A stretch of DNA of 64,000 bases from Cercophora sp. LCS_1. Taxonomy: Eukaryota; Ascomycota; Sordariomycetes; Sordariales; Lasiosphaeriaceae. The notes beneath the pieces were generated by a model, which saw nothing but the letters and a program-made list of their open reading frames with translations, searched no databases and was not told the origin of the DNA. The DNA lies in the NCBI GenBank assembly GCA_036250225.1, contig JAPZLL010000045.1, positions 1 through 64,000 on the forward strand. The letters are read 5' to 3'. Both the position numbers and the translations under genes were made by a program. Positions 45,232-57,393 of the stretch are shown here, piece by piece (the stretch's first letter is position 1; each line of letters begins with the position of its first letter).

Positions 45232-46676
45232 ATGGCGCCCCACGCCAACAACGATGCCTCCAATGGCAGCTCTGTCTCTGGATCGTCTTCCCGGTACCAC
45301 GCAACCTCCACAAAGGGCGCCATCGCAGCCGAGAACGAGTACGCAGCCCACAACTACCACCCGCTCCCCGTCGTCTTCTCGCGCGCCCAGGGAGTGCACG
45401 TGTGGGATCCCGAGGGCAAGCACTACCTCGACTTTCTGTCGGCGTACAGCGCCGTCAACCAGGGCCACTGTCACCCGGAGCTGATCAAGGCTTTGACGGA
45501 GCAGGCCGGGCGGCTGACACTGAGCTCTCGGGCCTTTTACAACGATGTGTTCCCGGTGTGGGCGGAAAAGGTCCGCTCTGTGTTTGGCTACGACATGGTG
45601 TTGCCCATGAACACGGGCGCCGAGGCGGTCGAGACGGCCATCAAGATCGCCCGTAAGTGGGCTTACAAGGTCAAGGGCGTGCCACAGGGGCGCGCTCTAG
45701 TCTTTAGCGCCTCTGACAACTTCCACGGGCGGACAGTAAGCGAATCCTCCTCTTGTCCTTCACAACTCTAACCCGTCATGTTTAGATGACAGCCATCTCT
45801 CTGTCTGTCGACCCCGAGTCCCGTGATAACTACGGCCCCTACGTCCCCAACATCGGGGCTATCGTCCCATCAACGGGCAAGCCCATCCGCTACAACAACA
45901 TCCCCGACCTCGAGGAAGCCTTCAATGCCCACGGCCCCGAAACAGCAGCGTTTATTGTCGAGCCCATTCAAGGCGAAGCCGGCGTCGTGGTCCCCGATGA
46001 GGACTACCTCTCACGGGTATCTGCCCTCTGCAAAAAGCACAACGTTCTCTTCATTTGCGACGAAATTCAAACGGGTATCGCCCGCACCGGGCGCATGCTC
46101 TGCTCCGAATGGGCCGGCATCAAGCCAGACATGGTGACGCTGGGCAAGGCCATCTCGGGCGGTATGTATCCCGTAAGTGCGGTACTTGCCAGCAAGGAGA
46201 TCATGCTGGTGGTAGAGCCAGGCACGCACGGGTCAACATACGGCGGGAATCCGCTCGGCTGCGCCGTATCAATACGGGCACTGGAGCTCGTGGAGGAGGA
46301 AAAGCTGGTTGAAAAGGCGGAGCGGTTGGGCCGTATCTTCCGCGAGGGCGTCGAAGCGTTCAAGTCGCCTATCGTACAGCTAGTGCGCGGAAAGGGGTTG
46401 TTGAACGCCGTTGTTATTGACGAGTCGGCCGCGAATGGCAGGACGGCATGGGATCTATGTATTCTGCTCAAGGAGAAGGGTGTGTTGGTGAGTGTCACAG
46501 CTCCATTGCCATTGCCCCCTCACAAACTAACAAGACAGGCGAAACCAACACACGGAAACATTATCCGCTTCGCACCACCGCTAGTCATCACAGAGGAAGA
46601 GCTCCGGGGCGCCATCGACACGATTGGGGAGGCGCTGAAGGAACTGCCGAACACAAAGAAGACGGAGGCACATTAG
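45232..46676 (+). CDS. CAR2: Ornithine aminotransferase
   Basis: Exons 45232-45735, 45786-46487 and 46539-46676 (introns 50 and 51 nt, GTAAGC...TAG and GTGAGT...CAG with ACTAAC) give 447 residues. It is a fold-type I PLP enzyme: YHPLPVVFSRAQG at the start, LPMNTGAEAVETAIK, NFHGRTMTAIS, CDEIQTG with the cofactor-binding Asp, and the Schiff-base Lys in TLGKAISGG. The C-terminus has IRFAPPL. It converts ornithine and 2-oxoglutarate to glutamate semialdehyde in arginine catabolism and proline supply. I chose the ATG in CATCATGGCG. An upstream in-frame ATG (45136) would add 32 residues without a clear targeting signal, so a cytosolic enzyme is expected, as in other fungi. Confidence 0.95.
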
Positions 46677-49600
46677 GTCACCGTCAGTCGGACCTGAAAA
46701 AGGGAGGAAAGGAATGGAGCCAGATGTCGGGATTTGTTTGGACGACGAAGCAACACGGACGGAACCGGCACATGGCATTGAGAGGGAATAAACCCCCTCT
46801 TTGCATGCCCGCTCCGTCCCAGGCAGCACGGCTGTTTGCTTCGTTCGTCACATTCTGTCCCGACTGCCTGCCGTGGTCCCTGTCTCGAAATCGGTGAAAG
46901 CCCGGTTCGCGCTGGAACAGCCCGGCAGGAAGACATGGCATTGGATGGACGGGTGTATCTGTGTGTTTGTTACAGGGATGAGATACCATGCATGAGAACG
47001 GAGACAGGTAGATACCACATGGAATATCGCGCAGGCAGACACACAGAATTCCAATGTCAATGCCAGTGTGCAGGTCTTGATCTGGGCCACTTTTTGCAGT
47101 TTTGGGTGTGGTTGGTGTCGTGTCTGAGATGTGGAGTGCGGGGATGAGCAAGATGTGTGAGATGTGTGTGTGGGGGGGACGGGGTTAGGCATCGGACACC
47201 AGAAACATGGAACATGGAACATGGAACAAACGGGATGGGCGAGGCTGGAGCCTGGCACTGGGATTGATTGACTGAGTGATTGACACGCGGCCTACATTTG
47301 GGTTCTCGTCCTCGTCCGTTGTGTGATTGCGTATAAACTAGGCAGGCAGGACAGACAGACGCGGGGATCTTGTGTCTTTTTTTTTTTTTTTCCTTGTGCC
47401 GATTCCCAGGTCACACCGTTGATGATCAGCAAAGCATTGTGCACAATAGACGCAGTTGCGCCCGGACGTGAGGGGGAGATTTGTGTTCCTGGCAAGATCT
47501 TGGCGGTTGAAACAAACGTTCCGAGTGTTCTGACTGTATGCGCTCTAATTACTCACTGATTGATATTGCTGCGATTGATGTGTATAAACCGAAGGATGCC
47601 GGGATCGGTTACCGTTCCCCGGAACTTTTTTATGTTTTATTTTACAAAGCACTGCAATCACTTCGCAATGCATATGGTGGTTTGTTTGCCGGACGGAGTC
47701 TGGCTCGGTTCACACAGAACAGCCGCTGCGGGTAGAGGCACAGTGCAGCAGCGAAACAGCAAGCAGCGAAGCAGCGACGGGAGTGAGTGGCCGAGCCGAG
47801 TCGTGAGTCGGTTGCATGGGCCGTTTGAATGTGATTGGTATGAGTCGGAACGGCGTAGTTTGTGTTGATGTGATAGGACAATTAAGTTACCTTTTTGGCC
47901 GGAACTGCCTGGTGGTGGTGGTTGCCTTTCGGATGGCGTCGCGTTTGTGTCCATGTGTGTGGTGTGTTGTGTGTGTGAGACAGTGGGGGTGGTTGGGGCC
48001 TGGGAGAGAGAATGATCCCCCCATTCGGATAGCTTCCCTCTGGTCCCCATTGGTGGGCGGCGAGTCAATGTGTATGAGTTGTATATGCGCGGTGCTGGTG
48101 CTGTTGCTGGTGCTGCGTAGTATGGGCGACAGGCAGGTGAGACTGGTGGATTGAATGGATGGATGGACGGAAAGGGGCTGGCTCACTTGCAGGACGGGGC
48201 GAGCGTGAGAGACCAATTGTTTTGTGGTTGGCCAAGGGTGCCATGCCCGGACGAGAGAGGGAGAGCGGTTGTGAAACGAAACCAAAGGCGGGCTGCCACC
48301 ATGAGGTTGGTAATATGGATGGCGACGGGAGTTGGTTCCGGAGATAGGCACGTCCATATCTTAGGTAAGGGAGGCAAGCACCGCTCAAATGATACGATGA
48401 CACATTGTTCCCGGCCCGCTTGTCGGGGCGAGACACGTGAACGCCTTGCAGGAGACATTGAGCAGGTGAGTGCGAGCCTTGCCCTTTGGGGATTGGGGTT
48501 GATTGGTATTGGCATCGCAAGTCGGGGCCATTGACCAGTCTGGTGAGCGCATCACTTACATGCCTGCGCCTGGCGGCTTGTTGACCGCTTCCGCCAGTCG
48601 ACGTCGACAAAGACAGGTGCGAGGGTGGTTGTGTCGGCGAGGTGTGGCTCTGCCGTGTGTCTGTGTTCTGTGTGAGTGATCCTGAGGTCTTGAGGCCGGA
48701 TGAACGTGTGGGCGTTATCAGCACATGTGTGATTTGTATGGCAGCAATGGCCGGTGTAAGTGGGACAGGAACACCACCATGACATGTATCATTCCCCTTT
48801 GGGACATGGGGGACGAACAAGTCGGGGCAATTGACGGTTGCGCAGTTCGTGGTGGGTGGCTCGGTGTGCCCTTCTGGGCCGGCCGGGTCGAGATACCAAG
48901 GCTCCCTCTCTATCAGGGCGCAGAGGACCTGCAGCAGTCCAGGGAAACCAGGGACCCTTCGAGGCCGAAATCAGGATCACTCTGCATTGTTCGCAGGCCG
49001 ATCACTGATGAGCAGCAATGACGCCGGAAATACGCAGCTGACGAGGCCGACAAAGACGAGAGACAAGAGCGCGCGCCTGGCTGGCTGCGCATTGCACACG
49101 AGCTTTGCGTGCTCGAGGCTGCAAAGATGCAAGACGCAGGACGGGGCTTGGGACTCGGGACTCAGGCCTCGGTGTCTGACGACATGGAGTCCCCAGGCCA
49201 TTCCATTGCTGGTCTCGTAACGGGGTCTTTAGCCGATCAATGGATGGCAATTGAGTGATGAATGGAAGGGGCGCCTCAATGCACAGGCAGCCCGCCGAAC
49301 CGAAGTGCGATTGAAAGCCACTATTGGCGGGCGTCATATGTAGGACGATAGGCACACTTGTCACAACTCAAAGTTGAGGCCAATTGAAGATGCCAGCCGG
49401 ACGAAGAGCCAGGAGCCGAACTTTACTTCGCGAAACTGGGCTGCACAGGCCTGCGATAAGATACGATAACGGATGCCACACCCCCAGGTGGGTTCTGTTG
49501 GGCTCTTCGATTGGAAGTCCCGGTCCAACAGCCTCACTCTCGGGAGCTTGCTGCATCGACTGTCTGCCCGTGAAGCCGGCCGTCCCCGACAGGAACGCAG

Positions 49601-51746
49601 GTCAAGCAACGCCACCCTGCAAGCGCCATTCAGTGGACACATGCGGCGTTGTAATCTCGATCGCAGTTGTCTGCCCGTCTCGCCAGGACGTGGAGAAAGG
49701 CACAATTGAAGACGCCTTCTACACAGGGCACGAGTGTCTGACAGGTACAGTGCGAGCAAAAGGGTCCAGTTTCGTAATCGTGGCGGCGTCTCCCGTTGCG
49801 ACGACGTGGTATTGCCGACGGGAGATCGAGGGGAAGGAAAGTGGTTGGCCACCTGACTGCTCCCCTTGGCTGTCGAGACTGCGTTGATCAAAGAGTCTTG
49901 GAAGCGCCAAGCTGGATCTGGATCGTGAACACGACAAGAGACGACGGCCGTTGTCGGCCGTCCTAGACCAGCTTCAGCACCGCTTCAGCACAGAAGCCGG
50001 ACGTGTGCCACTCCACCTTTCGAAAGGGCGTGGCACGTAATTAATACGACTGTGTCTTGTTGAGTTACCACAACATCTGGCGCGAGACTTGCCAAAATGC
50101 AACTCTCAATGTGGTGGGGCACATGTGTCTCTCATCTCTGGTTGGCGTTCGTGTCTGGAACGGAAGGGGAAATGCTCCAGAAGCCATGGGTCATCAAAAC
50201 GTCGCCCATGCCTGTCTGGTCATGGTGCGAGAGCCGGGCGGGCAAGCCCAAGCCGGAGAAGCGAGCCTGGGGAAGGCCATCAGGGTGCCTCTCCAGGCGC
50301 TTTGCGGTCGTCGCGATAATGGCAAAGCATGTGTTGTTCGCATCTACGACAGGCTTTGGTCCCCAGAAAGCTAAATCGTTGTAGGTGTATCTCTGCTTAC
50401 CTCACTCTTGCCTCCGAAGACGCAAGAAAGGCGGGAAATGTCGTGTGGATGGCTCTGGCTCTGACCTAGTTTCACAATGCCCAGGTGGAGGCGGCGATGC
50501 TATCAGGAGCCTTATCGCAAATGCCGTTTTAGCGTGTCGCGGCCGATTTCTTAGCTTGCGTAGCCAACCCTCGTACCTTTTTTGTACCCGCCGTGGCCGA
50601 TCGCCCTCTGCCGCGCCCGAGAAGCCCAAAATCTGGGCGGGTGGATGCCCTGGTCAACCGATGGAGTACGCAGCGAGACTTGCCCCGAAGCGGAAGCACT
50701 GGCCACCTCGCGCGTCACGAGCGCCGTGTCACACTCTCCACTGTTCGCTACCTTAGCAGCTTGTCCCAACACTCGCAGCGACTGGAAGGCGCCCCTAGTC
50801 CCGTGCCTTCCGCTGTTCTGCACCGGCCCCACCCCCAGCCAGCGCAGCCAGCCAGCTGTGGACAGCTCCCCCCCAGCACCTGTGGTCCCCTGCTTTGCTG
50901 CCGCTGCATCCAGCATCGCACCCGGCAACCTCTGGCGCACCACTGACCCAAGGTCGTCACCTCGTCTCCATCCTCCCCTCTGACCTTCCCTCTGCTTTCT
51001 TTCTTTCTTTCCTACCTCCTGCCCTCCACAACGCTGCCCCCTACTCTTTTGCCGCCTTTGATTCTGTGCAGACTTTCTTTCCCTCCACCACCTCACGGCC
51101 ATTTCATCGCCAGCGCAAAGCGAAAAAGCAAGGACCGCCCAACCTGCAGCAGATCGAGTCTGAGTCATTGAGTTGACCTTGGACGTCAGCCTGCCGTGCG
51201 GAGCTTGTCCCGCCCCAGTGATAGCACCTCTCTTGATAGACTCCAGGCACAGTCACCCATCAGAGTTCAGACTCCCGACGACGTGCCGCCCGCCCGCCTA
51301 TCCCCATCCTCAACGCAAAGACAGCCGCTGTTGACGCTGCACGGTCCAGCCAGCAAGCTCCTTCCCAGCAACACCACGGCAACATTTCGCGACTGGTGAC
51401 CTCCCAAGCCCAGCCCCGGAAAGCCAAACCACCTAAGCGGCCCTGCGGCCTGAGCCTCGACTATCGATTCACCCACATCCCCTGCCTACCTGAGACGCAG
51501 CCTATCGGAAACCTGCCGCCCTTCTTGTCATAGGCATCCCAGCATCCGCCTGCACCTCGTCCCCGGGTTTTTACAGTTCTGCCTCGAGCCTCTTCCCCGT
51601 CCCTCGTTCAACCTGTGTCCACCGCCATCCCCCCCTGTGTATACATGACGCCCAAGCTCGACGTCGACGTCTTTCGTATAGCATAAGCCCTCGGGCTCCG
51701 ATCCATACAGCCGACTTTCTGTTCCAGCCAACACACACAGGAAGCC
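46677..51746. other. 5-kb gene-free region upstream of ATG1
   Basis: No reading frame has family features or exon links. It includes a T16-type run (47376-47391 region) and GT-rich stretches near 47140-47175 and 47955-47980. From about 50950 to 51746 the sequence becomes strongly C/T-rich, like a long leader and promoter of ATG1. Regulatory or non-coding transcripts are possible but not shown. Confidence 0.5.
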
Positions 51747-54700
51747 ATGGCTGACCGATCATCTTCGTCCAGACGGACAAAGTCCGGCGACGATGTAATC
51801 GGCCAGTTTGTAATCGATTCAGAAATTGGGAAGGGAAGCTTTGCACAGGTGTACTCGGGTCGACACAAGGTCAGTACGGGCCGTTTGGGTGTTTGAGGCT
51901 CTGGGAGCCTTTTGTCTCATGTATAGCACCCAGCTAACATTGGCTTGTAGGTTACCGGTGCCCTGGTTGCCATCAAATCCGTTGAGCTCGCCCGTCTGAA
52001 TAGGAAACTTAAGGACAACCTCTACGGAGAGATCAAGATTCTCAAGACACTTCGGCATCCTCACATTGTTGCCCTTCATGACTGCGTCGAGTCGGCCACA
52101 CACATCAACCTCATTATGGAATACTGCGAGCTCGGGGATCTGTCCATCTTCATCAAGAAGAGGGACAGGCTGATCACAAACCCCGCCACGCACGATATGG
52201 CTCGCAAGTACCCATCACAGCCCAACGCTGGCCTGAACGAAGTGATCACACGCCATTTCTTGAAACAGCTCGCCAGTGCGCTCAAGTTCCTACGAGAGGG
52301 TAACTTTGTCCATCGGGATGTCAAGCCGCAAAATCTCTTGCTGCTTCCCTCACCTCTCTGGAGGGAAGCCAACACGGTAAAGCAGATTCTGAGCGCTAGC
52401 CACGACTCACTCTCGCCAGCTGCCGGGTTAGCGTCTCTGCCAATGCTGAAACTGGCCGATTTCGGGTTCGCTCGCGTTCTCCCCTCGACATCTCTTGCAG
52501 AGACATTGTGCGGGTCGCCGCTCTACATGGCGCCTGAGATTCTCCGTTACGAGCGGTACGATGCAAAGGCGGACTTGTGGTCGGTCGGCACGGTTTTGTA
52601 CGAGATGATGACGGGAAGGCCACCCTTTAGAGCGGGGAATCACGTTGAGTTGCTTAGGAAGATCGAGGCAGCCGAAGATCAGATTCGGTTTACTCGTGAA
52701 AGTATCGTGAGCGCTGACATGAAGCACCTGATCCGTTCACTCCTTAAGCGCAACCCTGTGGAAAGAATGAGCTTCGAGAGCTTTTTCGAGCATGTTGTGG
52801 TGACCGATCCGATTCCGGGCGTTGTGGAGGACGATATACCCAAGCATGAGCCCAAGAGGGCCGGAATTTCCCGCGTTTCCACCCTGACCGAAGCCCCGGG
52901 ACACCCAATGCCATCACGCAGCGGGTCTGTTCGGCACGAAGGCCACCGCGACTACGGGACTCCGCCATCCCCGAGGCCGCCGCGACGGTCGTCACCATTG
53001 GCCACTCCTATCGAGGCCAAGCCCAACCCCATGGAACAGGTTCAGGTGGCCAATACCGGCCGGTTAAGCTACTCGCCTCGTCAAGAACCTGGCGAGGGGT
53101 TGGGGATCCGCCGTCCCACCGTTCAACCCTCAACCTCGGCACCTGTTCAATCTTCATACATTGACCGGCGGCGGCGGTATTCCGGCGTGTCAGTGAAGAC
53201 GCCAATTCGGGAAGCTCAGTCACCGACATCATCGACCTACAGGGGCAAAGCCGGCAAACCGCTCAGCGAAGAGGACAGGGCTGCGCAAGACGTTGCTTTT
53301 GAGCGTGACTACGTGGTTGTTGACAAGAAGCACCTTGAAGTTAACGCTCTTGCGGATCAGATCTCCATGTACCCGCAAAATCCCCAGTCTCCCAAAGCAG
53401 GACAAGTGGTTCGACGTGCTACTCAGCAGGGCCATCCGACATCAACAAGCGGCGCTGTTCCTGCCCCTTCGCGGGGCATGCAAATCACACAAACTCGAAA
53501 CGACCAGGCTCGCCCGGGCTCGTATGAAAAGGCGCTGTCGAACAGTCCTCGACAGACTGGTTCGGTGATCTCAAAGGCGATTCAAGACGCCAGCCTGCGA
53601 CTGTTTGGCTTCAAGTATGCGCCCCACTTGTTTGCCAAGGGCCAGTCGCCGCCTCACATCTACAACCCATTCCCGACATATCCCACGCCGGCTGCTCCAG
53701 TTGGGCTGATTGCCGATGGGAAGCCAGGCGCGCCTGTGGATGAGGATTCCCGCGTTGCTCAGCTGATTGAGGATCTCGCAACACGCAGCGACGTCGTCTA
53801 TGGCTTCGCTGAGGTCAAGTACAAGCAGCTCGTCCCTCTGGCTCCGTCGATGGATTACGGGTTGGGCGGCGTGCCCGCTGAAAAGGCGGCGGAGGACGAT
53901 GAAGACGGTCTGACAGTGGAAGCGATTGTCTCGCTCTCGGAGGAAGCCCTGGTATTATACGTTAAGGCGCTCTCGCTTCTCGCCAAGTCGATGGACATTG
54001 CCAGTCTCTGGTGGTCTAGGAAGAACCGCTCCGACTCTGGCAACAGCGTCCCTTCAGCAGCTCGGGACTCGACTAACAGCCAAGCCCTGACGCAGAGAAT
54101 CAATTCGGCAGTGCAGTGGATCCGGTCTCGATTTAACGAGGTCCTTGAGAAGGCTGACTTGATGAGCCTGAAGCTGGTTGAGGCACAAAAGAAGCTCCCG
54201 GAGGACCATGCGAGCCACCCAAACAACCATCGGGAGACCAGCACGGTGAGTGGATCGGCGGCCGTGAGCGTGTTCCTCACTCCCGGCATCAGTGCCGAGA
54301 AGCTCATGTACGACCGCGCCGTGGAGATGAGCCGTGCCGCCGCTATCAATGAGATTGCGAGCGAAGATCTCCCTGGGGTCGAGATTTCTTACGTGACGGC
54401 GATCCGAATGCTGGAAGCCGTGATTGAGCAGGAAGACGATTACTTGCCGAAACGCAGGCTCTCTTCGGCCTCCAAGGATGACCAATCCGTCGCTGTTCAA
54501 GAGGAGATCTCGGACGAGATGAACAGCGACGACCAAGCCGCTGTGCAAAAGGGTATGTATTGCATTTCTTCACATTTGACAACGACTAACAAGTGGCAGT
54601 GATTCAGATGGTCAACCAGAGATTGGCGCTGGTCCGTAAAAAGATGCAGCATCTTGCGCGGCTGTCAAAGGCGCAGCAGCAACAACAAACGCAGCAGCAG

Positions 54701-54757
54701 ACGATGCTGCGACGACGCAGCGGCGACATGACGCCTCGAAGCGTGCCGGCCTCGTAA
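51747..54757 (+). CDS. ATG1: Atg1 autophagy-initiating Ser/Thr kinase
   Basis: Exons 51747-51869, 51951-54552 and 54600-54757 (introns 81 and 47 nt) give 960 residues. The kinase domain (about 20-330) has the Gly loop GKGSFAQVY, the Lys in VAIK, HRDVKPQN, DFGFAR and MAPE. It carries the ULK/Atg1-type insertion between the VKPQNLLLL and DFGFA segments. A long disordered Ser/Pro-rich region follows. The C-terminal part (about 555-900) is helical, with YGFAEVKYKQLVP and repeated helix pairs ending in AIRMLEAVIEQEDDYL; this fits the tandem MIT (EAT) domain that binds Atg13. The last exon codes a Gln-rich tail. It starts autophagosome formation with Atg13 and Atg17 under starvation. Confidence 0.96.
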
Positions 54758-55674
54758 CGGGGCATGATGAATGACGAAGAATAATGAAAGATATCAGAGC
54801 AAAACACAAGCTCACTGCCCCGCGGCCAAATATTCACTGCCCAACATTTGGGCGCCTCTCGAGGGCATTTTTATTATTGGCAAGTTTTTTTTTTTTTTGG
54901 GTGGAGGACCATCATAGTCGGAGTTGGTGGTTGTCTTTTTTTCTCTCCTGCTTTTCATATTCTCAGCATAGCAGCGACGCATGCCATTTTCCTGGCATGC
55001 GCAGCGCGGCGATTGGAAAGTGTTGCGAGCGACTGATGTCGCCGGGACAGGCGTTTATTCGGGATCAGGCGGTGGCCGGCACAGTCAGTCTCTTTTATGG
55101 TCCGAGTTTCGGTCGGGATACTTGTCAGTCCTTTCTGGCGTTTTCTGATGGCAGGTAGCTTTGACGTGTGTTACCGTCGGCACGACCAAGAATGGACTTG
55201 AGAGAGAGCAGTGCGCGTGCTGGACGAAAACGCGATGTGCCAAATACCCCTGTGAAGTATTTTTTGTATTTTTGCCATTTCCTTGTGAGTCTGTAGGTTG
55301 CACATATTGTGACGAGGACTTGGTTACTTGGGCTCCTGGTTGGGTCGGGATTGGATTGGCGAGCGTGTATAAACTAGATTGACGTGGAATGTGCGCTGGA
55401 GTTGGCTGAGATAGGTCCCAGGAGAACAAGATTGCAAATATTGACGCAGATGTCCTCTTCGTTTTGGGCCTGGTGATTTATGGGAGTCACGGGCATGTAT
55501 GTCTGGTGAGACGAAGATGGTGGCTGGCTTGGAAGGACGCGATGCTGTGCGTGGAGGTTGTGAAACGAAGGACACGATCGGGTGTAGCACTGTGGAGGGG
55601 TATGCACTTGTGAGAGGGTCCAGATACCGTGTGATTATGACCATCCACCCAAACCAAACATGCATGGCATCTCA
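54758..55674. other. Convergent spacer between ATG1 and the zeta-like gene
   Basis: 917 bp of 3' sequence with a T14-type run near 54885. Short plus-strand frames show no family features. Confidence 0.5.
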
Positions 55675-56577
55675 TTATCCCCTCACGAATTCCAACACAT
55701 CCAACTTCTGCATAGCCTCGTCCCCATCCTCCATCTCCTCACCCTGCACAATCAACCCCTCAATCTCTTCCAATCCCGTAGCCCCCAATCCCCTCAACTC
55801 ACCCATCTCCTCCCTCGCAGCCCTCGTCTCCTCCCCCGTCATGCCACCCCCCCGCACCCGCCCCAAAGCCTCCCTAACGCCTCCCTGTCCGGCATACACC
55901 ACCCCTCCACCCCTCCTCACAACCACAACCCCATCCATTTCACCGTCAGCCGAATCCAACCAGACGCAAACCTCCCCCAACCCCTCATAACTCTCATCAT
56001 GCACCGCCTTGGGCGTCAACCGAACCGGCAGCCGCCCTTCCTGTTTGCGTTTCCAAAACCTCGCTGCTATCCCCAAACGGCTCATGGGCAGCGGGACACC
56101 CATGACCACCACCTTGACTACATACCCGCCCTCTTTAAATATCCGGGCGAGGGTGATGAAATCGTCCGGATGCCGACACGCTGATTCGACGAGCACGTCC
56201 AGCTTGCGTTCGACGCACGAGGAGCAAGCCATTTGGAGCCAGATGCGTGCGTCGTAGGAGGCGAGGCGGGAGGCGTGAGGCGGGTGTCGGGATAGGCATT
56301 CGAGGTAGCGGGGGTGGTATGTTTTGTACGTGTCTGCTATCAGGTGGGCCGGTGTGAGCTTGAGGGAGTGGAGGGTGTCGAGGAGGGGGGGCGAGAGGTG
56401 GGATTTGCCGGCGCCTGTTTGGCCGACTACGAGGAGGGCGAGGGGGGTTGAACGGGGGGATGGAGGGAGGGGGAGGAGCTCGGCGGCGAGGATTTGGTGG
56501 TTGAAGATTTGGGCGCGGGCGGAGGGCGTTAGGGTCCATTCTGGTGGTGGGACGGGGGAGGGTGGTGGTGGTGGCAT
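55675..56577 (-). CDS. Zeta-toxin-fold P-loop kinase-like protein
   Basis: A single exon of 300 codons. The start at MPPPPPSPVPP is chosen because the upstream in-frame part (to 56805) is low-complexity. The P loop GQTGAGKSHL (about residues 50-60) is followed by HLIADTYKTYHPRY, which matches the DxxK/R-like substrate region of the zeta-toxin family. DARIWLQMACSSCVERKLDVLVESACRHP, VVVMGVPLPMSRLGIAARF and a C-terminal helical part follow. Bacterial zeta proteins phosphorylate UDP-N-acetylglucosamine. Fungal members are common and their role is unknown; some may be nucleotide or metabolite kinases. No epsilon-type antitoxin frame is seen next to it, so a chromosomal toxin-antitoxin pair is not supported. 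Confidence 0.8.
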   Translation of the reverse strand: MPPPPPSPVPPPEWTLTPSARAQIFNHQILAAELLPLPPSPRSTPLALLVVGQTGAGKSHLSPPLLDTLHSLKLTPAHLIADTYKTYHPRYLECLSRHPPHASRLASYDARIWLQMACSSCVERKLDVLVESACRHPDDFITLARIFKEGGYVVKVVVMGVPLPMSRLGIAARFWKRKQEGRLPVRLTPKAVHDESYEGLGEVCVWLDSADGEMDGVVVVRRGGGVVYAGQGGVREALGRVRGGGMTGEETRAAREEMGELRGLGATGLEEIEGLIVQGEEMEDGDEAMQKLDVLEFVRG

Positions 56578-57393
56578 TGCGGTGGTGGGAGGTTGAGGTT
56601 GAGGCTCTGAGATTGTGAGGTGGGAATAAGCGGTAGCGATTATTGTTTTTAAAAAAAAAATGAAAGATGTTAGTTGTTGGTGTTGGCGGTTGATTCTGCG
56701 TGAAAAAGTGGTGGTCAAAATGATGGGAAGTGAGTGGTGGTGGTGAGAAATGGTTGTGAGAATAAGGGGCGAAAAGGGGTCTCGGCGTTGGGTGGTGATA
56801 AACATATTCCGAAAATGACCGCGACTGCAATATTTACGTAAGGCTGGATTGCGACCGACGGGCTGCTCTAATGTGCATGAATGGAAGCGGGATGGAAGGC
56901 GTGGGATGGCCTACATTGCCGACCATAACGGCATCCCGTGGGAGCTTGAGAAAATACGACACCAAGAACTTTTCAACCGATAAACTGATGAAATGTCACC
57001 TAAACGTCGACTTGAAGAACTCGACGAAGAAAGAGGTTGGCAGTGGGCGAATAAAGACGGGTCGGCTCGATTCCCGACGCCGGTAGAGCAAACGCGCGTC
57101 TGGATCTTGCAGGTTGGCAGTCCCGGCTCCCCGGATCAGGATGGGGGGCCGCTCCACCGACCTCTCCACCGACCTCTCCACCGACTTGGCGCTTTTCTCC
57201 GCGCCGACCCACTCGCTCCGGGGAACCGCCGAGAACGGAGGACGGGATGGGGATAGTGCCGTTTTTGTCATAATCCAAAAAAAACAAAACCCATCAAACC
57301 AAATTATCCTCTTGCATTTTTAACAGCATATCTTGAATTTTTTTTTATTTCTTTTTTTTCTTTTTAATATTCACATGAGGAAAAGAAGAAACC
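56578..57393. other. Divergent spacer before the PEP-mutase-family gene
   Basis: 816 bp without a gene. It holds an A9 run near 56652, a 12-bp tandem repeat (57152-57186) and T-runs near 57340-57365 just before the start at 57394. Confidence 0.5.
57152..57186. repeat. 12-bp tandem repeat, about three copies
   Basis: CTCCACCGACCT is repeated about three times in the leader region upstream of the isocitrate lyase/PEP-mutase-family gene. It is a short minisatellite with no known function. Confidence 0.75.

Noticed and set aside
56578..56805. Upstream 76-residue extension of the zeta-like protein
   Set aside because: His/Thr/Ile low-complexity translation of leader sequence. The next Met begins the conserved part.
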